Positions 23,770 through 33,157 of a DNA stretch of 64,000 bases are shown here, one piece after another. Source of the stretch: Bacteroidota bacterium (GTDB lineage: Bacteria > Bacteroidota > Bacteroidia > B-17B0 > Aurantibacillaceae). Position 1 is the first letter of the stretch, and each line of letters opens with the position of its first letter. Both the position numbers and the translations under genes were made by a program. The stretch lies in the NCBI GenBank assembly GCA_947450025.1, contig CANFTW010000002.1:62001-126000 (forward strand), in the 5' to 3' direction. The notes beneath the pieces were generated by a model. The model was not told the DNA's origin. It saw only the letters and a list, made by a program, of their open reading frames with translations, and did no database searches.

Positions 23770-26289
23770 TTATCTAATAAGTGTAATATTACCTTTTACT
23801 GTATTTTCTTCACCAGAACTATTTGTGTAACGAATCATATAAGCATATACCCCAATTTGAGCTGGCGTTCCCTGAAAACTACCATCCCAACCTTTTGTTG
23901 GATCTAATGAACTAAACACTTGTTGACCCCATCGATTCCAGATTTGCACATTGATATTTTTAATATTTCGAGTACCTAAAGGTAATAAGATATCATTTTG
24001 ACCATCACCGTTAGGTGAAAATGCAGATGGAAACATCACCTCTTTTCCTTTTTCTATATAATGGGCTATAACATTATCGCTGGTTGTTAAAAGAATAGAG
24101 ACGCTATCATTCGTTGTATTTAAAGACGGTGTGTGATTTTGAAATTCCCAATAATCAAATTCGTATAACGAGGTATCTGATACTGTTTGTTGAAATGACA
24201 TATTAACACCACCAAAATATCTTCCAGACCATAAAAAATTATTTAACCAGATAGAATTTAATTTCACATTTCCTGCTCCCGGAGGATCAACATCAACAGT
24301 AATATCATAGGGTCCAGTCACATTATAACAATCAACTATCTTAGATTCAATATATGCACAACGCTGTTGGATTTTGCTTTCCAAAGTATCCAAATTTGTA
24401 TTCCATTGGCTCATAGAACCTCCCCATTTAGAAATTTGACGAGGCATCTCTGGTGTTAAAATCGTTTTAAAATAATTAAAATGTTCCATGATTTTTTCGC
24501 ACTTAAAGGCTGTGTTTAATAAATCAGCATAACGATTTATATAAAATGCTTTAAAATCAGGATTAGTCAATAATTTTTCCAATATATCAGGATGTCCCAT
24601 ATTTGGGCCAGCATTTTGAAAAGCATTTGTGTAATCACAGGGATTAGATTCCATTCCGGTGGTTGGCAATCCTGAATAATTTTCACCTAAATCATAAACG
24701 TTATCCATATCCCACATCCAGTAACGCCATTTCTTTTTATCTCCTTGTGTGGCTCTTCCTCTCCACCATGCAGAATTCCAATTAATAAAATCAGAATTTA
24801 CCACATAAGAATTATAAACCATGTAGTCTACTAAACTTTTAAAACTCAATTTACTATTAACATAAGCATAATTAGCTGCATTTGTCATGGGATTAGCCAT
24901 CACAAAATTGTAAAGATTTACCCAACCTGTATCGCTCCCATTTCTAATTTGCAAACTTCCCCAATACGCTAAATTATCAATACTATCGCTTGGTTGCTGA
25001 TAATAGTAATCTGTATAATCGCCTTCAAATGCTTCACGTAATTCATACAATCCCCAATAAGCGCCATTTTTAAACACTAAAACATGTTTATTACGTCTGC
25101 CATCCAATTCTAATCCTTTTTGAAAAGCATAGGACTGAACAAAAGCATCACGCATATGACAAGGTAGTTTTCCACTATTATTGGAAGACGAGTAATTATC
25201 AGAAGCTGCTGCTTTTAAAATAATATGCTGAAATTCACTTCTTGGACTTGCTCCCATTTGAGCATCTGTAAAAAACTGATGTTTATAAGCATTATTATAA
25301 CCATATTCATCAAATGTTTCTAAGTCAATTCCACGTTGATTATATGCCCAAGAATCATTCCCATGTTTATTGGCGGCACCATATCCTTCCGTTTTAAAAA
25401 TTTGATTTTCAAAATATTCTAAATGAGTTTCAGGATTGTTTTGCGTGCCAGATAATAATTGATCTAATGGACTACCACCTGCTAAGGACACTACACCATA
25501 ATGCGCATCGATCGTTTCATTAATAAAATAAGTGTTTGTTTCCATAAAACTTGGTAAGATGGCGGAGTTTGAGCTTACTGCATAAGCCCTTAAAACAGAA
25601 GTCGCACTGATTGAAACTGGTGTTGAGACATACATGGTTGATCCAGTAGTAGGTACAGACCCATTAGTAGTATAATAAATACTAACACTATTTGATGGAA
25701 TCACACTTAATGAAACTAATTTTGTTCCTGAATAAAATCCAGGGGCCACATTCATAACAGGGGTTGGAGCATACGCTAAATAACCCATTGCCAAACTATT
25801 AGAAGAGTTAGGGGTTGGAGATGTAAATACATTCCAAGTATTTGTACCGTCAGGATTTCTTCCTCGAGAATGTGTGGCTTGAGTCTTTTTAAGCTTCACC
25901 GAATCGATGATTGAACCTCCATTTGATAAAATAACCCAATCACCTTGACATTGAGTTAATTTAAAATTAGTATGAATATGCCCAGCAGTATTAGCCGGTG
26001 TTCCTTTTCCACTGCACCAGATTCTTAAAAATCCATTTGAAGAAATTGTTGTACCTGCGGGCAAACTGTATTTAGTCATATTTGTAGGGCTATCACTTAA
26101 ATTCCAACCTCCCACATTAACTACTGCTGCTCCGGCATTGTACAACTCAATCCAATCTGGATTATTTCCGATATTATCTAATATAGATGCACCAGAGTTT
26201 GATGCAGAATATTCATTAATTTTTATTTGAGCACCAGCCTCTGTAAAAAAAGCTAATACTGATACGAATAAAATTATTTTTTTAAACAT
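23770..26289 (-). CDS. Secreted lamin-tail / CotH protein with T9SS type B sorting domain
   Basis: An 839-residue exported protein with a signal peptide (residues 1-20). In order: lamin-tail domain (about 21-140, IKINEYSASNSG and NPDWIELYNAG); chitobiase-like C-terminal fold (about 175-250, SIYYTTNGSVPTTGSTMY); CotH kinase-like domain (about 330-620, with FKNGAYWGLYELREAFEGDY and WRYWMWDMDNVYDLG); a beta-sandwich stretch; and a C-terminal CHU_C/type B domain (about 750-839, FPSAFSPNGDGQNDI and WDGSFQGTPAQIGVYAYMIRY). CotH proteins can be atypical kinases or spore-coat/adhesion proteins; activity here is unproven. The porP/sprF gene follows directly. Confidence 0.9.
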   Translation of the reverse strand: MFKKIILFVSVLAFFTEAGAQIKINEYSASNSGASILDNIGNNPDWIELYNAGAAVVNVGGWNLSDSPTNMTKYSLPAGTTISSNGFLRIWCSGKGTPANTAGHIHTNFKLTQCQGDWVILSNGGSIIDSVKLKKTQATHSRGRNPDGTNTWNVFTSPTPNSSNSLAMGYLAYAPTPVMNVAPGFYSGTKLVSLSVIPSNSVSIYYTTNGSVPTTGSTMYVSTPVSISATSVLRAYAVSSNSAILPSFMETNTYFINETIDAHYGVVSLAGGSPLDQLLSGTQNNPETHLEYFENQIFKTEGYGAANKHGNDSWAYNQRGIDLETFDEYGYNNAYKHQFFTDAQMGASPRSEFQHIILKAAASDNYSSSNNSGKLPCHMRDAFVQSYAFQKGLELDGRRNKHVLVFKNGAYWGLYELREAFEGDYTDYYYQQPSDSIDNLAYWGSLQIRNGSDTGWVNLYNFVMANPMTNAANYAYVNSKLSFKSLVDYMVYNSYVVNSDFINWNSAWWRGRATQGDKKKWRYWMWDMDNVYDLGENYSGLPTTGMESNPCDYTNAFQNAGPNMGHPDILEKLLTNPDFKAFYINRYADLLNTAFKCEKIMEHFNYFKTILTPEMPRQISKWGGSMSQWNTNLDTLESKIQQRCAYIESKIVDCYNVTGPYDITVDVDPPGAGNVKLNSIWLNNFLWSGRYFGGVNMSFQQTVSDTSLYEFDYWEFQNHTPSLNTTNDSVSILLTTSDNVIAHYIEKGKEVMFPSAFSPNGDGQNDILLPLGTRNIKNINVQIWNRWGQQVFSSLDPTKGWDGSFQGTPAQIGVYAYMIRYTNSSGEENTVKGNITLIR

Positions 26290-26433
26290 CTATTTTAATT
26301 TTATAGCATAAATATAAGACATTTTATTCGACAAAACAGATGATTTAACTCACTGAAATAGATTTTTACATAAACGGTTAAAAAATTCTTATGAATAAAC
26401 GACAAGTAAATGGTAAATTTACACACTGAAATT

Positions 26434-28335
26434 ATGAGTGATAATATCCAACATGAATGTGGCGTTGCTTTAATAAGACTATTAAAGCCTTTAAGTTTTT
26501 ATAAAGAGAAATACGGTAGTAGCCGATACGGTTTACATAAGATGTATCAATTGATGGACAAGATGATTAATCGTGGCCAAGATGGTGCTGGTGTAGCTAC
26601 CATTAAATTAGATGTAGAAGCTGGAACCCCTTATATCGATCGTTTACGCTCAATTGAACCAAAAGCTACTCAAGATATTTTTTCTCAAATTAATGACTTT
26701 TATATTAATGCCAAGCTAAAAAATCCTGATGCATACAACGATATTGAATGGCAGAAAAAGAACATTCCGTTTATGGGAGAGTTAATATTGGGTCATTTGC
26801 GCTACGGAACCTATGGTGGAAATAACATTCAAAGTTGTCATCCTTTTAGAAGACAAAATAATTGGATGGCACGTAACTTACTAGTAGCAGGCAACTTCAA
26901 TTTAACTAATGTTGACGAACTCCTTGAGCATTTAGTAGAGCTTGGGCAACATCCAACTGTTAAGGCAGATACCGTTACGGTGATGGAAAAAATTGGTCAC
27001 TTTTTAGATAAAGAAAATGATCGATTATTTAAAATTTTTAAAGAACAAGGGTTGAATAATTTTGAAATTTCAAAAGAAATTCAAAAAAATATTGATGTTG
27101 TTTCTATTTTAGTTGAGAGTAGTAAACGTTGGGATGGTGGTTATGTTATGGCAGGTATGATTGGCCATGGTGATGCATTTGTTTTACGTGACCCTAGTGG
27201 AATTCGTCCTGCCTATATGTATAAGGATGATGAAGTTTTAGTAGTAGCCAGTGAGAGACCTGTTATTCAAACTGTTTTTAATGTAAACATTAATGATGTT
27301 AAAGAATTACAACCTGGGCATGCTGCCATTATTAAAAAAGATGGAACATTTACCGAACAACAAATTATTGAGCCACTTGAAAGAAAAGCATGTTCGTTTG
27401 AACGTATTTATTTTAGTAGAGGTAATGATGCCGATATTTATAAAGAAAGACAATTGCTCGGTCGTTATTTAGTACCGCAAGTATTAAAAGCCATTGATTA
27501 TGATTTAGACAATACCGTTTTTAGTTATATTCCAAACACAGCTGAAGTAGCTTTTGGAGGATTAGTAGAAGGGATTGACGAACATATTAATAAAATTAAG
27601 GCCACAGATATTTTAAAGATGGGAGCTAACATTTCTGAACCTGCTCTTAGTAAAATACTATCCAGACATCCAAGAATTCATAAGGTTGTATTAAAAGATG
27701 CTAAACAACGTACCTTTATTACAGATGATGAAAGCAGAGATAATTTGGTGAACTTAGTTTACGATATTACTTATGAAACCGTAAAAAAAGATATCGATAC
27801 ATTAGTCGTATTAGATGATAGTATTGTCCGTGGAACTACTCTAAAACAAAGTATTTTAAGAATTTTAGATAGATTACATCCTAAAAAAATTATTATTATT
27901 TCATCAGCTCCGCAAATTCGTTATCCTGACTGTTACGGAATTGACATGGCCATTTTAAGTAAATTCATTGCCTTTGATGCAGCGATTTCTTTAATAAAGG
28001 AAACAGGAAAAGAATCGATCTTAAATAATTTGTATGAAAAAGCAAAAGCTGAATTATTAAAACCAAAAGAAGATCAAGTTAACGTTGTTCAAGAAATTTA
28101 TAGAACGTTTACAAACGAAGAAATTTCCCTGAAAATTGGTGATTTATTAAGACCAAAAGATTTAAAAGCTGATTTACAAATCATCTATCAAACTATTGAA
28201 GGCCTTCATCAATCATGTCCAAATAACTTAGGCGACTGGTATTTTACTGGTAACTATCCTACTCCTGGTGGAAACAAGGTGGCTAATAAAGCCTTTGTGA
28301 ATTTTATGGAAGGTAAAAATGAAAGAGCCTATTAA
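26434..28335 (+). CDS. purF: Amidophosphoribosyltransferase, long Bacteroidota form
   Basis: A 633-residue enzyme from the ATG at 26434, chosen because homologs start MSDxIxHECG; an earlier ATG at 26410 is in frame but unlikely. The N-terminal glutaminase has its nucleophile cysteine at C9 after a short propeptide, plus INRGQDGAGVA and LGHLRYGTYG. The C-terminal phosphoribosyltransferase domain has the PRPP motif VVLDDSIVRGTTL. It performs the first step of purine synthesis, PRPP plus glutamine to phosphoribosylamine. It is about 130 residues longer than E. coli PurF owing to insertions seen in other Bacteroidota. Monocistronic, ending at a strong terminator. Confidence 0.93.
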   Translation: MSDNIQHECGVALIRLLKPLSFYKEKYGSSRYGLHKMYQLMDKMINRGQDGAGVATIKLDVEAGTPYIDRLRSIEPKATQDIFSQINDFYINAKLKNPDAYNDIEWQKKNIPFMGELILGHLRYGTYGGNNIQSCHPFRRQNNWMARNLLVAGNFNLTNVDELLEHLVELGQHPTVKADTVTVMEKIGHFLDKENDRLFKIFKEQGLNNFEISKEIQKNIDVVSILVESSKRWDGGYVMAGMIGHGDAFVLRDPSGIRPAYMYKDDEVLVVASERPVIQTVFNVNINDVKELQPGHAAIIKKDGTFTEQQIIEPLERKACSFERIYFSRGNDADIYKERQLLGRYLVPQVLKAIDYDLDNTVFSYIPNTAEVAFGGLVEGIDEHINKIKATDILKMGANISEPALSKILSRHPRIHKVVLKDAKQRTFITDDESRDNLVNLVYDITYETVKKDIDTLVVLDDSIVRGTTLKQSILRILDRLHPKKIIIISSAPQIRYPDCYGIDMAILSKFIAFDAAISLIKETGKESILNNLYEKAKAELLKPKEDQVNVVQEIYRTFTNEEISLKIGDLLRPKDLKADLQIIYQTIEGLHQSCPNNLGDWYFTGNYPTPGGNKVANKAFVNFMEGKNERAY

Positions 28336-28357
28336 GGTTATTAATATTTATTATAGT

Positions 28358-28389
28358 AAAAAAGCATCCTAAACAGGATGCTTTTTTTA
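28358..28389. terminator. Bidirectional terminator after purF
   Basis: Stem AGCATCCT / AGGATGCT with an AAAC loop, flanked by A-run and seven T. It serves purF on the plus strand and, read the other way, also ends in a T-run. Confidence 0.85.
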
Positions 28390-28404
28390 TGAATTAAAGC
28401 CTAT

Positions 28405-28444
28405 AAAAAAGTAACCCTCATTTACAGAAGTAAATGAGGGTTAC
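28405..28444 (-). terminator. Terminator of the cytochrome oxidase gene cluster
   Basis: Perfect 15-bp stem (28411-28425 with 28430-28444; arm GTAACCCTCATTTAC) around a 4-base loop, followed on the minus strand by TTTTTT. Confidence 0.85.
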
Positions 28445-28461
28445 AATATTATAAAATGATA

Positions 28462-28932
28462 CTAGTGATGAGCTTCTGCTTCATGAGCAGCACCTTCAGG
28501 CGCATGATGGCCATGACCTGCTTTTAGCTCTTCTTGCTGTTTTATTAAAATAGGATCTACTTTAGTTCTATTTTCAGCGTGCCCACTATAAACACCTTCA
28601 TCTAGTACAATAAAAATTGTGTAACCCATGAAAATAACATAAGGAACTAATACAACATACTTAAAAAATTTAACCTCATGACCTAAGTGCATAAATGCCA
28701 TTACAATAAACCCTGCTTTAAGAATTGTTAAACCAATAAATAAAACTTTAAGACCTAAAGTACCACTCCAACCTTTAGCTGGAGCCATAGAACCAATAAC
28801 TAATTCAAAAATAGTTATTGCTAACATGTACCAAAAAACTCTCCAAAGAGTTTTTCTAGTCTTTTTTCCTTCTTCTTCGCTGTGGTGAGCCATGTGCTCA
28901 TATGATGGATAATCATCGTGAAATTCTGACAT
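28462..28932 (-). CDS. Cytochrome c oxidase subunit IV
   Basis: A 156-residue inner-membrane protein with three helices (about 30-48, 60-82, 90-112) separated by short loops: WRVFWYMLAITIFELVIGS, GLKVLFIGLTILKAGFIVM and KYVVLVPYVIFMGYTIFIVL. This is the bacterial COX4 pattern. The C terminus is rich in histidine (HGHHAPEGAAHEAEAHH). It is a small accessory subunit of the aa3/caa3 heme-copper oxidase. It is last in the cluster, 52 bases after coxC. Subunits I and II are not in the window. Confidence 0.88.
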   Translation of the reverse strand: MSEFHDDYPSYEHMAHHSEEEGKKTRKTLWRVFWYMLAITIFELVIGSMAPAKGWSGTLGLKVLFIGLTILKAGFIVMAFMHLGHEVKFFKYVVLVPYVIFMGYTIFIVLDEGVYSGHAENRTKVDPILIKQQEELKAGHGHHAPEGAAHEAEAHH

Positions 28933-28984
28933 AATTTTAATTTTTTGAGTTCGAGAATTAGTGAATTAAATAGTTAAATATTTT

Positions 28985-29710
28985 TTACAATAAATAGAAG
29001 AAGGTAAATACGAATACCCATACTAAATCGACAAAATGCCAGTATAAACCAACTTTTTCAATCATTTCGTAATGACCTCGTTTTTCGTAAGTTCCTTTTA
29101 AAACATTTAAGAAAATGATAAAATTAATAACAACTCCTGAAAACACGTGGAATCCATGGAAACCAGTGATGAAGAAGAAATAATTTGCAAATTGAGGCAC
29201 ACCATACTCATTCACGGTCATATTTGCCCCGTAAACAGTCTGCTCAACATATGTGTGTAATTCCTGACTCCATACATGACGTAAAGCACCAGTTTCAGTA
29301 CCAATAATAAAGTGATACCACTCCCATGCTTGAGATCCTACGAAAGTAGCTCCACCTACAATAGTCCAGAACATCCAAACAATCACTTTCTTTTTATCAT
29401 TTCTATGACCAGCCTCTACAGCTAATACCATTGTTACAGATGACATAATCAAAATAAAAGTCATTAAACCTACGTAGGCTAATGGTAAATGCTGTTCAAT
29501 AAAAGGAAAGTGAGTAAACACATTCTCAGCTTTTGGCCAAACATCTGCATATTTGTGACGGATAAAACCATAAGACGTCAATAAACCACCAAAGGTTAAA
29601 GCATCAGAGATTAGGAAAAACCACATCATCATTTTTCCATAGCTTATACGAAAAGGTGATTGACCACCATCCCAAGCGTGTTTTGAATCGATTTCTGTAC
29701 TGTGAGACAT
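28985..29710 (-). CDS. Cytochrome c oxidase subunit III
   Basis: A 241-residue membrane protein. Its C terminus, GLYWHFVDLVWVFVFTFFYL, and the segments FFFITGFHGFHVFSGVV and GSQAWEWYHFIIG are diagnostic of COX3. About six helices. It stabilises the catalytic core and lipid-bordered oxygen entry of heme-copper oxidase. The cluster cyoE - subunit III-like - subunit III - subunit IV is the common Bacteroidota order, so this is one of two subunit III paralogs next to each other. Confidence 0.92.
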   Translation of the reverse strand: MSHSTEIDSKHAWDGGQSPFRISYGKMMMWFFLISDALTFGGLLTSYGFIRHKYADVWPKAENVFTHFPFIEQHLPLAYVGLMTFILIMSSVTMVLAVEAGHRNDKKKVIVWMFWTIVGGATFVGSQAWEWYHFIIGTETGALRHVWSQELHTYVEQTVYGANMTVNEYGVPQFANYFFFITGFHGFHVFSGVVINFIIFLNVLKGTYEKRGHYEMIEKVGLYWHFVDLVWVFVFTFFYLL

Positions 29711-29756
29711 AATAGAAATTTACGTTTTAACGATTTTTATAAATTATGGTGCAAGT

Positions 29757-30356
29757 TTAACGAATATAATACAAAAATAAAAACAAATAGACCCATAAAA
29801 TATCAAGAAAATGCCAATAAATTGAACAAAGTTCTAAACCCAAGGTGTTTTGGGCACTATATTTACCTTTTGCGGCATTTTTAACTGTCACTAAAACCGA
29901 GATTAAACCTGCAAAAAGGTGTAACAAATGTAAAAATGTGATTAAATACAAGAATGATCCAGAGGCATTAGAGGTCTTACCTCCAAATACAATGTGTTTG
30001 CTATATAACTCACTCCAACCTGCATATTGTAGATATGAGAAAATCAATCCTAAAATAAACGTTGCTAATAAACCAAAAACAATGCCTTTTTGATTATCTT
30101 TTTTTGCCATTTGCATCGCAAAAAATAGGGTGATACTACTAGTAACAATAACAGCGGTACTTAAATAAAAAGCATTTGGAAGTTCAAACAATAACCAATT
30201 ACCATTATCTGCTCTAACAACATAGGCACTTGTTAGACCGGCAAATAACATGACAATACTTAAAATGCCTACCCACAACAAAGGTTTTGAAGCCTTTTGT
30301 TGAGCTGCCTTTAAATCAGATTTATAAGTTGGACTAGGTTTTATTTTTTCTTCCAT
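29757..30356 (-). CDS. Second heme-copper oxidase subunit III paralog (short)
   Basis: A 199-residue membrane protein with five helices. It has subunit III features (FLHLLHLFAGLISVLV, ELCSIYWHFLDILWVYLFLFLYY) but lacks the longer loops of its downstream neighbour. A cytoplasmic N terminus of about 25 residues precedes WVGILSIVMLFAGLTSAYVVRA. It starts 5 bases after the heme O synthase stop codon and is clearly in the same operon. Bacteroidota oxidases commonly have this pair; their division of labour is not known to me. Confidence 0.88.
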   Translation of the reverse strand: MEEKIKPSPTYKSDLKAAQQKASKPLLWVGILSIVMLFAGLTSAYVVRADNGNWLLFELPNAFYLSTAVIVTSSITLFFAMQMAKKDNQKGIVFGLLATFILGLIFSYLQYAGWSELYSKHIVFGGKTSNASGSFLYLITFLHLLHLFAGLISVLVTVKNAAKGKYSAQNTLGLELCSIYWHFLDILWVYLFLFLYYIR

Positions 30357-30361
30357 AACTA

Positions 30362-31273
30362 TTATATTAAAAATTTATGACCAATCATTACTGCTACTTG
30401 AACTACTGGTAAATATAAAAAAGAACCAAACATTAATTTTCGAGCATCGCCAATCGAGCCTGATTTATATAAATTAAAAGCTTGAATAACAAATATTAAT
30501 CCCATACAACTCACCAAAGCTGCAGAAATCCATCCTGTACAATTAAATACATAAGGGGTAAGCGCTATTGGAAACAATGATAATGTATAGATGAGTATTT
30601 GTGAACGTGAACTCTTATCTCTTCCTCCTTTAGAAGGTAACATAAAAAAACCAGCTTTTTGATAATCGTCATGGCTCACCCATGCTATGGCCCAAAAATG
30701 AGGAAATTGCCAAAAAAACTGGATACAGAATAATAATATTGAAAAGAATGTAATTTGACCAAACCCTTCCGAAGCAGCTATAGCACCAATGAGTGTAGGT
30801 AAAGCGCCTGGAATAGCTCCAATAAAAACCGAAAATGGTGTGACTCTTTTTAAAGGCGTATAAACTAATGCATATAAAACCATAGAGGCAAATCCAATGA
30901 TACCACTTAAGGGATTTGTAAATACCCAAAGCAAAATAGTTCCAATAACCCCAAAAATGGCACAGATAACAAACGCTTGATTAACCGTTAAATTACCTGT
31001 TGGTATGGGCCTTGATTTGGTTCTGTGCATTAATTTATCTAAATCTTTTTCAATAATTTGATTAAATCCATTTGCCGCAGCCGTCACTAAAAAACCACCT
31101 ACACAAATTGCAAATACTTGTTGCCACTGAAAACTTTCAGCAACTGTAAAAAAAGTAATAATAGCAGAAAACACCACTAATGCCGATAGTGTAAACTTCG
31201 TTAACTTTAAAAACGATTTTAATTTACTATAGGTAATAGTCTCTTGTATTGAATTATGAGTGTCTGATTGCAA
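30362..31273 (-). CDS. cyoE: Protoheme IX farnesyltransferase (heme O synthase)
   Basis: A 303-residue UbiA-superfamily prenyltransferase with about eight helices. The first aspartate-rich motif NQIIEKDLDKLMHRTKSRP binds farnesyl diphosphate-Mg; FAIAWVSHDDYQKAGFFMLP-type sequence (HDDYQKAGFFML, about 210) is the second. It makes heme O from heme B for the oxidase encoded by the following genes. First gene of the four-gene cluster. CtaB is the alternative name. Confidence 0.94.
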   Translation of the reverse strand: MQSDTHNSIQETITYSKLKSFLKLTKFTLSALVVFSAIITFFTVAESFQWQQVFAICVGGFLVTAAANGFNQIIEKDLDKLMHRTKSRPIPTGNLTVNQAFVICAIFGVIGTILLWVFTNPLSGIIGFASMVLYALVYTPLKRVTPFSVFIGAIPGALPTLIGAIAASEGFGQITFFSILLFCIQFFWQFPHFWAIAWVSHDDYQKAGFFMLPSKGGRDKSSRSQILIYTLSLFPIALTPYVFNCTGWISAALVSCMGLIFVIQAFNLYKSGSIGDARKLMFGSFLYLPVVQVAVMIGHKFLI

Positions 31274-31297
31274 AGCAGCGCAAATTTAGGAAATAAA

Positions 31298-31331
31298 TTG
31301 CCATTTAGTAAACTCTATTGCTTTATATTTG
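31298..31331 (+). promoter_or_regulatory. Putative promoter of the glutathione peroxidase gene
   Basis: TTG (31298-31300), a 23-base spacer, then TATATTTG (31324-31331), an exact -7 match. The start codon follows 25 bases later. Confidence 0.55.
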
Positions 31332-31356
31332 TTATTAACTCAAATAACTTAATCAT

Positions 31357-31890
31357 ATGAAAACAATACTCATTTTAGCATTAACCACATTAACTATGGC
31401 ATTTACATTAACTGGCTCAAAATCATTACATGATTTTAAAGCGAAAACCCTTGAGGGAACAGAATTAAATTTTGCAGATTTTAAAGGCAAAAAAGTACTG
31501 ATTGTTAATACAGCTTCTGAATGTGGCTATACACCTCAATATAAAGATTTGGAGGCTTTATATGAAAAATATAAAGCTAAAAATTTTGTGGTCATTGGTT
31601 TTCCTTGTAATGATTTTGGTGGTCAAGAGCCCGGTTCAAGCTCTGAAATAAAATCGTTTTGTTCAAAAAACTATGGTGTGACTTTTCAAATGATGGAAAA
31701 AATAAGCATTGCCACTTGCCCAATTTATAAATGGTTAACTTCAAAGGCTGAAAATGGTGTATTAGATGCAACTGTTAAATGGAATTTCCATAAATTTTTA
31801 ATTGACGAAAAAGGCCATTTGGTAAAGTATTTACCATCTAATGTTAAACCCATGGATGCGGAAATTACAAACTGGATTGAAGGAAAATAA
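31357..31890 (+). CDS. Glutathione peroxidase-family thiol peroxidase (exported)
   Basis: A 177-residue protein with an N-terminal signal or anchor (MKTILILALTTLTMAFTLTG). The thioredoxin-fold GPx motifs follow: NTASECGYTPQ with cysteine in place of selenocysteine, FPCNDFGGQEPG with the active-site glutamine, and VKWNFHKFLID with Trp and Asn. It reduces peroxides, in bacteria usually with thioredoxin-like donors rather than glutathione. The signal suggests periplasmic action, complementing cytoplasmic AhpC. Its own promoter and terminator make it monocistronic. Confidence 0.93.
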   Translation: MKTILILALTTLTMAFTLTGSKSLHDFKAKTLEGTELNFADFKGKKVLIVNTASECGYTPQYKDLEALYEKYKAKNFVVIGFPCNDFGGQEPGSSSEIKSFCSKNYGVTFQMMEKISIATCPIYKWLTSKAENGVLDATVKWNFHKFLIDEKGHLVKYLPSNVKPMDAEITNWIEGK

Positions 31891-31925
31891 AAAAAAGAGG
31901 GATAAATTATCCCTCTTTTTTTATT
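31888..31925. terminator. Bidirectional terminator between convergent genes
   Basis: Stem GAGGGATAA / TTATCCCTC flanked by runs of A and T on both sides. It overlaps the ends of the peroxidase gene and the gene ending at 31921. Confidence 0.85.
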
Positions 31926-32334
31926 TTACAATTTCAACTTTTTCAACCAAATATGGTGTATCTGATTGCCAAAATAAATTTTTAATAACTTCACGATAAT
32001 ATAGCCTAACATGTTTACCTTCTGACATAGTCAAGTCATCGTAAATAGATTGATTATGCTTTTCAACAGAAAAATTCCAAATGTGATTTGGCATGATGGT
32101 TCCATCTCCTTCAGAAACTCCACCCAAATTTAATTCTCCTTCATACGTTTTAATTAAATATCCTTTATGTGATATCTTAATAACGATACCTGTTCGTGTA
32201 CCAACACTATATGATCTGCCACATATAAAAACATAAGCAAAAAAAGCAACTAAAAGTATTGCAATGACAATCATCAATCGCTTTCCCCACTTACTTTTTT
32301 TACGAGAGTTGTTTAATGTATTTGAATTTTCCAT
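31921..32334 (-). CDS. Conserved membrane-anchored protein, Bacteroidota-type
   Basis: A 137-residue protein with a basic cytoplasmic start and one membrane helix (about 20-37, LMIVIAILLVAFFAYVFIC). A small beta-rich domain follows: YSVGTRTGIVIKISHKGYL, KTYEGELNLGG, NHIWNFSV and KHVRLYYREV. This matches a conserved Bacteroidota family sometimes mislabelled 6-phosphogluconate dehydrogenase, though no dehydrogenase motif is present. Function unknown; likely faces the periplasm. It follows proC by 16 bases on the same strand. Confidence 0.65.
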   Translation of the reverse strand: MENSNTLNNSRKKSKWGKRLMIVIAILLVAFFAYVFICGRSYSVGTRTGIVIKISHKGYLIKTYEGELNLGGVSEGDGTIMPNHIWNFSVEKHNQSIYDDLTMSEGKHVRLYYREVIKNLFWQSDTPYLVEKVEIVK

Positions 32335-32350
32335 ATATAAATTTACAAAA

Positions 32351-33157
32351 TTATTTTATACTTAATTCTTCGGCTCTTTTTTCAGCATTCTTAAGCCCTT
32401 TAATAATCACTTCACCCATATGGTTTTCATTAAATGTTTTTAAAGCTGCTTCTGTGGTTCCGCCTTTTGATGCTACAGACTTAATATAGTCCTCTAAAGT
32501 TTTTTGGCCATTATTGATTAAATGAAATGATCCTAACATTGTTTGTTTCGCTAAAATCGACGATACGTGCTCATCCAATCCCATGTTAACGCCTGCATCT
32601 ACTAAGTGCTTCATAAAGTAAAAAAAGTAAGCTGGTCCACTCCCGCTTAATGCGGTTACTGCATTTAACTGTTTTTCTTCTTTTAAATATAATGTTCTTC
32701 CTGTAGTAGATAATAAATTTTCAACTAACATAATGTTATCCTGCGATAAATTATCTGAAGCTGTAAAAGCCGTCATTCCCATACTAATTTCCACTGGGAG
32801 ATTTGGCATAGCTCGCACAATAAATTGATGATTTAAGGCAGATTGAATAAAAGAAATTTCAGTACCAGCCATAATAGACAACACAACACATGTTGGATTA
32901 ATCACTTGTTTTAAACTTTGTGCTAATTCTTTAAAATCTTGAGGCTTTACAGCCAATATCACAATGTTACATTCTGATATAATCTTATCATCGGTTGTAA
33001 CTACCTTTCCAATATTCATAGCAGATAAACTGTTTTGTTTATCTATACTTTTTTCAACTAATAATAAATTGTCTTGGTTAACGATTTTATATCTTAAAAA
33101 AGAATTGGCATATATGAGTCCCATATTTCCGCATCCGATAATGGCTATTTTATTCAT
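32351..33157 (-). CDS. proC: Pyrroline-5-carboxylate reductase
   Basis: A 268-residue enzyme for the last step of proline synthesis, using NAD(P)H. The Rossmann start is KIAIIGCGNMG, with VKPQ (VILAVKPQDF) and the family signature ALSGSGPAYFFYFMKHLVDAGV, then VASKGGTTEAAL near the C terminus. Usual family length. Its start overlaps the preceding small gene by 8 bases, so they are translationally coupled. Confidence 0.96.
   Translation of the reverse strand: MNKIAIIGCGNMGLIYANSFLRYKIVNQDNLLLVEKSIDKQNSLSAMNIGKVVTTDDKIISECNIVILAVKPQDFKELAQSLKQVINPTCVVLSIMAGTEISFIQSALNHQFIVRAMPNLPVEISMGMTAFTASDNLSQDNIMLVENLLSTTGRTLYLKEEKQLNAVTALSGSGPAYFFYFMKHLVDAGVNMGLDEHVSSILAKQTMLGSFHLINNGQKTLEDYIKSVASKGGTTEAALKTFNENHMGEVIIKGLKNAEKRAEELSIK

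Noticed and set aside
28985-30356. Two adjacent subunit III genes considered as a recent duplication
   Set aside because: The proteins differ strongly in length and sequence, and the pair is the usual arrangement in Bacteroidota oxidase clusters.
30669-30929. An 86-codon frame on the same strand as cyoE
   Set aside because: It is a shifted frame wholly inside cyoE; the cyoE frame is intact and contains all family motifs, so no frameshift is implied.
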